The notes under the pieces were generated by a model, which had not been told where the DNA came from, did not search any database, and saw only the letters and a program-made list of their open reading frames with translations. Positions 1 to 4,185 of a stretch of 5,393 bases of DNA are shown in pieces. Position numbers and translations under genes: made by a program. How positions within the stretch are numbered: position 1 is the stretch's first letter; each line of letters opens with the position of its first letter. Source of the DNA: DASYAE01 sp036501535 (GTDB lineage: Bacteria > Actinomycetota > Actinomycetes > Streptomycetales > Catenulisporaceae); contig DASYAE010000058.1 in the NCBI GenBank assembly GCA_036501535.1, positions 1 through 5,393 on the forward strand, given 5' to 3'.

Positions 1-1
1 C

Positions 2-91
2 GACCGCAAGGACGTGCTCAAGCAGATGCGCGAGCAGCAGGACGAGGTGTTCGCCCGCCGCGCCGAGCGCGAAGGCGCCCTGCGCGGCTGA
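2..91 (+). CDS. C-terminal end of an unidentified protein (partial)
   Basis: The last 29 codons of a gene that begins to the left of the window, ending at TGA 89-91. The tail is strongly charged and reads as one amphipathic helix: DRKDVLKQMREQQ, then DEVFARRAEREGALRG. Third codon positions are almost all G or C, which supports this frame as coding. The fragment contains no catalytic motif and I do not recognise the family. It converges on the minus-strand DUF3052-like gene, and the hairpin at 117-139 probably ends its transcript. Confidence 0.6.
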   Translation, partial: DRKDVLKQMREQQDEVFARRAEREGALRG

Positions 92-116
92 ACGCCCCTC
101 GCCGCACCGCGCGCCG

Positions 117-139
117 GCCGCGGCTCGGCGTGCCGCGGC
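117..139. terminator. Hairpin between convergent genes
   Basis: Two copies of the self-complementary octamer GCCGCGGC (117-124 and 132-139) can pair as an 8-bp all-G/C stem around a 7-base loop. It lies between the stop of the leftmost gene (91) and the stop of the minus-strand DUF3052-like gene (143). No U-tract follows on either strand, as is common for actinobacterial hairpin terminators. A bidirectional terminator is inferred from position and stem strength. Confidence 0.45.
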
Positions 140-142
140 GGT

Positions 143-346
143 CTACCTGCGGCGGATCTGCTCCAGGCGGCGGAACCGCGCGGCCGACCACACCGCGTCC
201 AGCGAGACCAGGCTGACGCCGTGCCAGCCCAGCTCGACGAACGCCGGCATCAGCGCGAGCACCGGCGCATCCCCGGCGGGCACGTTCAGGACGCTCAGCG
301 TGGATCCCGGCGCGATCCCCAGCTTCTCGGCGTTGCTCTTCGGCAT
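143..346 (-). CDS. Very short DUF3052-like protein (67 aa), probably internally deleted
   Basis: The start opens MPKSNAEKLGIAPGSTLSVLN, matching my memory of the start of DUF3052-family proteins (K-LGI-PG, then a strand leading to N-P-G). The end (LGW-GVSLVSLD-VWSAARFR, residues about 38-59) matches the family's usual last segment (GW-PVSxVxxDDTWSALRFRP). Family members as I recall them are about 130-150 residues, with a Rossmann-like middle; here only about 15 residues separate the two ends, so most of the core is missing. Function of the family is unknown to me. The start is ATG 344-346 with a weak G-rich stretch upstream (GGGAACGGGG). It begins 30 bases after the VOC gene stop, on the same strand, so co-transcription is likely. 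It may be a decayed remnant or a genuine mini-protein. Family assignment is from memory only. Confidence 0.55.
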   Translation of the reverse strand: MPKSNAEKLGIAPGSTLSVLNVPAGDAPVLALMPAFVELGWHGVSLVSLDAVWSAARFRRLEQIRRR

Positions 347-376
347 CGGTGAAACCCCGTTCCCGGCGGCGGGCGG

Positions 377-748
377 TCAGCCGGCGACCACGACGATCTG
401 GTTGCCGTCGGGGTCCTCGATGATCGCCTGGGTGCCCCACGCGGTCTGCTCCGGCTCCTTGACGAACCGCACCCCGGCCGCCTTGAACCGCGCGTAGGTC
501 GCCTCGGCGTCCTTGGCCGCCAGCGTCAGGCCGCTGAAACCGCCGACCTTTGCCGGCGTGAACACCGGATAACCCTCGCTGGCCACCGCGATGACCGTCT
601 CGGCGCCGGGCGGCGCCAGCTCCACCCAGCGGATCGGCCCCACCGCCGCGTCCGAGCGCTTCTCCATCCCCAGCGCACCGGTGTAGAAGTCGATGGTCCG
701 GTCCACGTCCGCGGAGTAGATGCAGGCGCTCTTCACATGGGTCAGCAC
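377..748 (-). CDS. VOC-superfamily (glyoxalase/bleomycin-resistance fold) protein
   Basis: A single VOC domain of 123 residues, the normal length for a dimeric two-module member. Visible marks are the opening strand LTHVKSACIYS, the helix DVDRTIDFYTGALGM typical of module 1, and the closing DPDGNQIVVV of module 2. The family includes glyoxalase I, ring-cleavage dioxygenases and drug-binding proteins. Of the usual metal-ligand positions, the first His is present (H4), but the start of module 2 reads FSGLTL with no His, and the final strand has V where catalytic members carry Glu (DPDGN-x-E). A binding or non-classical role is therefore more likely than glyoxalase I activity. I chose GTG 746-748 because AGGGAG (754-759, minus strand) lies 5 bases upstream. 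GTG 752-754 would add two residues but overlaps that site. Cytoplasmic. It precedes the DUF3052-like gene and diverges from an HxlR regulator that probably controls it. Confidence 0.85.
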   Translation of the reverse strand: MLTHVKSACIYSADVDRTIDFYTGALGMEKRSDAAVGPIRWVELAPPGAETVIAVASEGYPVFTPAKVGGFSGLTLAAKDAEATYARFKAAGVRFVKEPEQTAWGTQAIIEDPDGNQIVVVAG

Positions 749-753
749 GGCCA

Positions 754-759
754 CTCCCT
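754..759 (-). promoter_or_regulatory. Ribosome binding site that decides the VOC start
   Basis: AGGGAG on the minus strand sits 5 bases before GTG 746-748, an ideal Shine-Dalgarno spacing. The alternative GTG 752-754 overlaps the site itself, so it is an unlikely start. Confidence 0.6.
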
Positions 760-772
760 GAGGGCTCGACGG

Positions 773-787
773 CTTTCAATTTGAAAG
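773..787. promoter_or_regulatory. Perfect palindrome, candidate HxlR-type operator
   Basis: CTTTCAA T TTGAAAG is a perfect 7+7 inverted repeat around one base. It is AT-rich in a GC-rich setting and lies midway between the divergent VOC and HxlR starts. It is 19 bases upstream of the regulator's ATG and 24 bases upstream of the VOC start. It overlaps the likely -35 side of the regulator promoter and the leader of the VOC transcript, so one bound dimer could control both genes. HxlR proteins bind such dyads as dimers; binding here is inferred. Confidence 0.65.
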
Positions 788-794
788 TGCTCGC

Positions 795-800
795 TATCAT
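795..800 (+). promoter_or_regulatory. Possible -10 element of the HxlR regulator gene
   Basis: TATCAT ends 6 bases before the ATG at 807, which would start transcription at or next to the start codon. That fits the absence of any Shine-Dalgarno sequence upstream of this gene (leaderless message). No convincing -35 hexamer is seen at the matching distance, where the palindrome begins. On the opposite strand CATAAT (799-804) could be the -10 of the VOC gene, with an equally poor -35. Weak prediction. Confidence 0.3.
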
Positions 801-806
801 TATGGC

Positions 807-1478
807 ATGAGCGCGCGCAGCTACGGCCACTACGACCCGCTGGCCCAGACCCTGGACGCGGTCGGCGACCGCTGGGCGCTGCTCGTGGTGCGCGAGCTGC
901 TGTGGGGCCCGCTGCGCTTCACCGACCTGCAGGACCGGCTGCCCGGCATCGGCACCAACCAGCTGTCCACCCGGCTGCGCGAGCTCGAGGCCGACGGCAT
1001 CGCGGCCCGGCGCCTGCTGCCCCCGCCCGCCGCGTCCGCGGTCTACGAGCTGACCGAGCAGGGCGCGCGCCTCGAGCCGGCCCTGCTGGCCCTGGTCCGC
1101 TTCGGCCTGCCGCGCCTGCGCGCCCTGAGCCCGGTCAACACCTTCCGCCCCGCGTGGGCGGCGCTCGCCCTGCGCGCGCTGGCCGGCACCGGGCCGCTGC
1201 CCGACCGCGCCCGGCTCTGGGAGGTGCGCGTGGAGGACGTCGTGTTCCACACCCGCGCCGACCCGGCCGGCAGCGTCACCCGCCCCGGCCCGGCCCCGGA
1301 TCCGGACCAGGCCACCGCGCCGGCCAGCGTGATACGCACCGACACCATCACGGCCTTCGCGCTCGCTCAGGGCCGGCTGACCCAGCGTCAGGCGCGCGAG
1401 CAGGACCTGCTGCACGCCGACGACGCCGAGGCGTGCGCCGCCTGGGCCGAGGCCAGCGGCCTGAAAGCCGGGACGTGA
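807..1478 (+). CDS. HxlR-family transcriptional regulator with SCP2-like C-terminal domain
   Basis: Residues about 8-90 form an HxlR winged helix-turn-helix. The hallmarks are YGHYDPLAQTLDAVGDRW, LLVVRELLWGPLRFTDLQ, the recognition region GIGTNQLSTRLRELEADGI, and the wing ending in VYELTEQG. Many HxlR sensors have a redox or thiol-reactive Cys near the N-terminus (YCP/CPV); here that position is Asp (D10), and the only Cys is C210. This argues against Cys-based sensing. Residues about 115-220 resemble the SCP2-like sterol-carrier fold often fused to actinobacterial HxlR proteins (WEVRVEDVVFHTRAD, then SVIRTDTITAFALAQGRLT and a DDAEA segment). That domain may bind a hydrophobic ligand as effector. 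The 223-residue length suits this fusion. The gene has no Shine-Dalgarno and is probably leaderless. It is divergent from the VOC gene, which I infer is its target along with itself. Its stop codon lies inside the first copy of a 15-base-period repeat. Confidence 0.88.
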   Translation: MSARSYGHYDPLAQTLDAVGDRWALLVVRELLWGPLRFTDLQDRLPGIGTNQLSTRLRELEADGIAARRLLPPPAASAVYELTEQGARLEPALLALVRFGLPRLRALSPVNTFRPAWAALALRALAGTGPLPDRARLWEVRVEDVVFHTRADPAGSVTRPGPAPDPDQATAPASVIRTDTITAFALAQGRLTQRQAREQDLLHADDAEACAAWAEASGLKAGT

Positions 1479-1510
1479 CGCGGCGGGACGTGACGGTGCG
1501 GGACCTGACG
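1469..1510. repeat. Three copies of CGGGACGTGACG at exact 15-base period
   Basis: CGGGACGTGACG occurs at 1469-1480 and 1484-1495, and with one change (CGGGACCTGACG) at 1499-1510. Start-to-start spacing is exactly 15 bases; the three spacer bases differ (CGG, GTG, then CTT). The first copy spans the regulator's TGA (1476-1478), so the array lies mostly in its 3' untranslated region. A multiple of three could mean an in-frame duplication of an older, longer C-terminus; alternatively it is a repeated protein-binding site. Confidence 0.65.
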
Positions 1511-1540
1511 CTTCCCGGCCAGGCGGCGCGGGGCCGCGCA

Positions 1541-1576
1541 CCGGTGCCCGGCCCTGCCGGATCGGCCGGGCACCGG
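1541..1576. terminator. Strong bidirectional hairpin terminator
   Basis: CCGGTGCCCGGCC (1541-1553) and GGCCGGGCACCGG (1564-1576) are perfect inverted repeats: a 13-bp stem, 11 of 13 pairs G-C, with a 10-base loop. It lies between the regulator stop (1478) and the deacetylase stop (1590) on opposing strands. There is no U-tract, as in many actinobacterial terminators. Confidence 0.75.
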
Positions 1577-1589
1577 ATTCTGCGAGGGC

Positions 1590-2693
1590 TCACACGGTGG
1601 TGAAGCGGTAGCCCTGCTCCAGCAGCTGCGGCAGCACGATGCCGAGGGCCGCGACGGTCTGCGAGCGGTCCCCGCCGCCGTCGTGCTCCAGGATGATCGA
1701 GCCGGTCTTCGTGTTCTTCATGATGTTGCTCACGATCGTCTGCACGCCCGGCATCGACCAGTCCTTCGGGTCGACCGACCAGTCCAGCGGCCGCAGGTCC
1801 GCCGCCGCACAGGCCGCGAACACGGTCTTGTTCCAGCTGCCGTACGGAGCCCGGAACACCGACGGATACAGGCCCAGATCGGCGAACGCGTCGTTGGTGC
1901 GCGAGATCTCCGAGGCGACCGCGGCCGCGCTCAGCTTCGTCTGGTCCGCGTGGTCCCACGTGTGGTTCACGATCATGTGGCCGGCCTGCACCACCTCGGC
2001 GACCACCGCCTTGTTCGGCCCGATCTGCCGGCCGATCATGCAGAACGTCGCGATGATCTCGTACTTCTGCAGCAGCTTCAGGATCTGCGGCGTGTACTGC
2101 CCGCTCGGCCCGTCGTCGATCGTCAGCGCGACCACCTTGGGCCCGGCGCTGACGTAGTACTCCGGCGCCGACTGCACCTGCCCGCCGTTGACGCTGCCGC
2201 CCGGGTTGGGCACGTACGGCGGCGGGGGAGAGGCGGGTGAGGAGGAGGAGACGTCCACGGGCACCGCGCTCACCGTGCCGCCCGCGGAGGCCGAGCCCTG
2301 CGACCCGCCCGGCGAGGGCAGCGGGCCCCCGGCCTGCGGCGAGGCGCCCGAGGCCGACCACGCGGCCACCGCGCCCGCCCCGACGATCGCCAGCCCGCCC
2401 GCCGCGAAGAGCGTCCGCCGCGTCACCCCGCGGCGCCCGGGGCGCGGCCCGGCGGCCGAGCGCGGATCGTCATCGTGCTCTGTGCCGGAGCCGGTCTCGC
2501 CGTCCCGCGCGTCAGCGGACTGCGCCGACGCCGGCATGGCCGGCAGCACGACGGTCTCGTCGCCGGCATCGTCCGCACGCCACAGCCCGCCCCCGCCTGA
2601 ATGAGCAGAGGGCGTGCGCCGCAGATCACGCGTTATCGCCGCCGGATCCACCGAGTGCGGGCCCTGCCGCCCCGGCCTGTTGCCGTCGTGCAT
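1590..2693 (-). CDS. Polysaccharide deacetylase (NodB/CE4) with N-terminal export or anchor segment
   Basis: CE4 enzymes remove N- or O-acetyl groups from cell-wall or other polysaccharides using a divalent metal. The catalytic domain occupies residues about 178-367 (numbered from the ATG). The motifs are all present and in order: TIDDGP with D193 (base) and D194 (metal), H-TWD-H with H244 and H248 (metal), RAPYG (R281-Y284), DWSVDPKDW (304-312) and LEHDGG (H337, D338). Residues 1-90 are a long charged, low-complexity stretch, followed by TRRTLFAAGG and a hydrophobic segment to about residue 113. That is either a membrane anchor or a Tat-type signal (RR at 92-93). A Ser/Pro/Gly-rich linker (about 117-177) puts the enzyme domain outside the membrane. 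I chose ATG 2691-2693: GGGAG lies 11 bases upstream. An upstream GTG at 2769-2771 adds 26 codons with many A/T third positions and no ribosome site. The substrate (peptidoglycan or other glycan) cannot be told from sequence. Confidence 0.92.
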   Translation of the reverse strand: MHDGNRPGRQGPHSVDPAAITRDLRRTPSAHSGGGGLWRADDAGDETVVLPAMPASAQSADARDGETGSGTEHDDDPRSAAGPRPGRRGVTRRTLFAAGGLAIVGAGAVAAWSASGASPQAGGPLPSPGGSQGSASAGGTVSAVPVDVSSSSPASPPPPYVPNPGGSVNGGQVQSAPEYYVSAGPKVVALTIDDGPSGQYTPQILKLLQKYEIIATFCMIGRQIGPNKAVVAEVVQAGHMIVNHTWDHADQTKLSAAAVASEISRTNDAFADLGLYPSVFRAPYGSWNKTVFAACAAADLRPLDWSVDPKDWSMPGVQTIVSNIMKNTKTGSIILEHDGGGDRSQTVAALGIVLPQLLEQGYRFTTV

Positions 2694-2905
2694 ACGTTCC
2701 AGATCTCCCGCCCCACGGCCCGACGCCCGATCCCGCCCCGAGCCGTGTTCATCCCTCGCGTCACGGTTCACACCGTAGAGACGCGGGGCGGTACCCGGCG
2801 GTTGTGCGAATCTTCAGGTACAGATCAGCGAACCGCGATAGACGACCGTCCAACGCGCGCCACCCGCTCTGGAGCAGGGCACGAAGCACCCATATTCTTC
2901 GCAGT
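2694..2905. other. Divergent intergenic region without a gene
   Basis: About 210 bases separate the deacetylase start from the downstream plus-strand gene. I see no gene, no strong palindrome and no convincing -35/-10 pair for the deacetylase. A TTGGAC on the minus strand (2848-2853) is a lone -35-like match. CATATT at 2891-2896 could be a -10 for the plus-strand gene. Promoters for both genes should lie here. Confidence 0.4.
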
Positions 2906-3277
2906 GTGACGGACTCGACCTGGGACGGGCTGACGCCGCTCGAGAGCAGACTGATGGTCTGCGCCATGGAGGGCTGGGGACTGCTGCCCCAGGCGTACGA
3001 GGCGGCGGGGGAGAGGGCCACCGCGGCCCCATCGGAGATGGCCGCGGCCGTGCTCAACCTCGTCGACCTCGGCTGGGTGGAGGTGCGCCGCATCGAGTCG
3101 CGCCCCGAGCCGGACGGCGAGGAGGTCGCCACCTACGGCGACCCGATCGGCCGGGACGACCTGCCGGGCCTGCTCGCCGACCCGGACACGTGGGACGCGC
3201 CGCGCGAGCCGTCGTGGATCGGCGAGGTGACGCTCACCCAGACCGACGCGTGGATCCAGGCCGCCGCGACCGCCTGA
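2906..3277 (+). CDS. Hypothetical actinobacterial protein, winged-helix-like layout (123 aa)
   Basis: Starts at GTG 2906 (VTDSTWDGLTPLESRL) and ends TGA 3275-3277. Third codon positions are nearly all G/C from this GTG onward and not before it, which supports the start. No Shine-Dalgarno precedes it; CATATT at 2891-2896 is placed for transcription starting at or very near the GTG, so the message may be leaderless. The predicted layout is helical at residues about 10-55, ending AAAVLNLVDLGWVEVRRI. A charged loop follows (about 62-72), then a DLPGLLADPDTWDAP segment and a last strand WIGEVTLTQTDAW. Helices followed by a 'GWV-V' strand resemble a winged-helix domain, but I cannot name the family and no DNA-binding role is shown. 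No signal peptide or membrane segment. It ends before a hairpin shared with the convergent neighbour. Confidence 0.75.
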   Translation: MTDSTWDGLTPLESRLMVCAMEGWGLLPQAYEAAGERATAAPSEMAAAVLNLVDLGWVEVRRIESRPEPDGEEVATYGDPIGRDDLPGLLADPDTWDAPREPSWIGEVTLTQTDAWIQAAATA

Positions 3278-3321
3278 CGCCGCAATACAGAGATCTGATT
3301 CCGGCGGCCGAAGGCGGGGCG

Positions 3322-3344
3322 TCGACCTCGCTCTGCGAGGTCGA
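3322..3344. terminator. Hairpin terminator between convergent hypothetical genes
   Basis: TCGACCTCGC (3322-3331) and GCGAGGTCGA (3335-3344) form a perfect 10-bp stem with a 3-base TCT loop. It lies 44 bases past the stop of the plus-strand gene (3277) and 16 bases past the stop of the minus-strand gene (3361), so it can serve both. Confidence 0.7.
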
Positions 3345-3360
3345 GCGGAGAACCAGGGGG

Positions 3361-4035
3361 TCAAGCAGAGAACCAGTCCGCCATGAGTTCGTCGATCCGG
3401 GCCCGCAGCGCAGCCCTCCCGGTCGCGTTGGCGCCCGGTTCCTCGGGGATCCGCTGCTTGATCGCCGTCAGGCGTTCGGCCAGCCACGGCTCGCCGTCGT
3501 AGAGATGATCGAGGTGTCGCTCCTCGATGAGGTCGAGGAAGTCCGCGAGCGCGTCGGCGAGCGCGGCATCCCCTGCGCCGGGTGTGTCGTGCTGGTCCGT
3601 CCACTGCGCGAGGTGTCGCGGGGCCCGGGTCAGGACCCATCCGGACAGTTTCCCCGCGTCGGCCAGCAGGCTCAGGTCCGGGGCGATGCGAAGACCCTGA
3701 GCGCTGCGCGGCGGCACGTCCCGGTACAGGCCCACGAGCGCGCAGCTCTCCTGGTCGTAGTGTCGCACCCGGGCGGCGGGAATCCGGAAATTCTCGGCCT
3801 TCACCAGCGCCAGGCTCCCGGCAGGCGACGTCTGGACGGCGGCGTCCATCCATGTCGGGCCACTGGTGGCGGCGGTCTCCGGAACATGCAGCGCCACGCT
3901 GAGCAGCCGTCCGCCCGGCCGGGAAAACCGGAATTCGTCGACCGGCTCGAAGCCGGACCAGTCGGCGCTGCCGACGGTCTCGAGATACTGCCGCTCGCGC
4001 GCGACCGGATCCGCGGGCGTGTTCGAGGTGATCAT
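3361..4035 (-). CDS. Hypothetical protein (224 aa), gene next to an insertion sequence
   Basis: A complete minus-strand frame from ATG 4033-4035 to TGA 3361-3363, with strong G/C third-position bias. I do not recognise the family. The N-terminal two thirds look beta-rich (FEPVDEFRFSRPGGRLLSVALHV; GSLALVKAENFRIPAARVRHY; CALVGLYRDVP). The last third is helical and acidic (ALADALADFLDLIEERHLDHL; AALRARIDELMADWFSA). No signal peptide, membrane segment or Cys-based metal site is visible. It reads as a soluble cytoplasmic protein. The start has no clear Shine-Dalgarno. The frame stays open far upstream, but only through the insertion sequence in antisense and with no other good start close by. The insertion sequence begins within about 100 bases upstream, so the native promoter, and possibly original N-terminal codons, may have been displaced. 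Confidence 0.72.
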   Translation of the reverse strand: MITSNTPADPVARERQYLETVGSADWSGFEPVDEFRFSRPGGRLLSVALHVPETAATSGPTWMDAAVQTSPAGSLALVKAENFRIPAARVRHYDQESCALVGLYRDVPPRSAQGLRIAPDLSLLADAGKLSGWVLTRAPRHLAQWTDQHDTPGAGDAALADALADFLDLIEERHLDHLYDGEPWLAERLTAIKQRIPEEPGANATGRAALRARIDELMADWFSA

Positions 4036-4126
4036 CCGATCGGCGATTTTGAACGGGTGCGCCTCTTTGACGGTGCGTCCTCGTAGCCTGTGACCTCCGT
4101 GTTTTGACCTGGCGGGGCATCGCAGG

Positions 4127-4183
4127 GGGCTCCTTTCCGCTACGTTCTTGCTTGCGACAGCGAGGAGCGAGGGAAAGGAGCCC
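4127..4183 (+). promoter_or_regulatory. Inverted repeat that sequesters the transposase ribosome binding site
   Basis: GGGCTCCTTTCC (4127-4138) is exactly complementary to GGAAAGGAGCCC (4172-4183), giving a 12-bp stem with a 33-base loop in any transcript that begins upstream of 4127. The right arm contains the whole AAAGGAG ribosome site (4174-4180) and stops 2 bases before the GTG. Read-through transcripts from the flanking DNA would hide the start, while a promoter inside the loop or arm would give an open message. This translational protection is known for other insertion sequences; here it is inferred. Confidence 0.65.
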
Positions 4184-4185
4184 TG

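Noticed and set aside
1469..1510. CRISPR-like array
   Set aside because: Units of 12 bases with 3-base gaps are far too short for repeats and spacers, and no cas genes are present.
18..1541. Long minus-strand open frame of about 500 codons across the VOC and HxlR genes
   Set aside because: The product is Arg/Gly/Ala-rich low complexity and overlaps real genes in other frames, as expected in GC-rich DNA.
1348..2361. Minus-strand frame overlapping the deacetylase in another phase
   Set aside because: The deacetylase frame carries all five CE4 motifs; this one is an Arg-rich shadow with no recognisable domain and crosses the strong terminator.
2694..2771. Extended deacetylase start at GTG 2769-2771
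   Set aside because: There is no ribosome site upstream, and about a third of the added codons end in A or T, unlike the rest of the gene. It is kept only as an alternative.
2237..2905. Upstream extension of the 123-residue plus-strand gene in the same frame
   Set aside because: The added residues are Arg/Pro/Ala-rich and lie antisense to the deacetylase gene and over the intergenic region. Coding character begins at GTG 2906.
3190..4086. Plus-strand frame of about 300 codons opposite the 224-residue gene
   Set aside because: The minus-strand frame has the stronger G/C third-position pattern and a more ordinary protein composition. This frame also crosses the 3322-3344 hairpin.
4067..4109. 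TTGACG (4067-4072) and TTGACC (4104-4109) as -35 boxes for the transposase
   Set aside because: No acceptable -10 hexamer is found 16-19 bases downstream of either.
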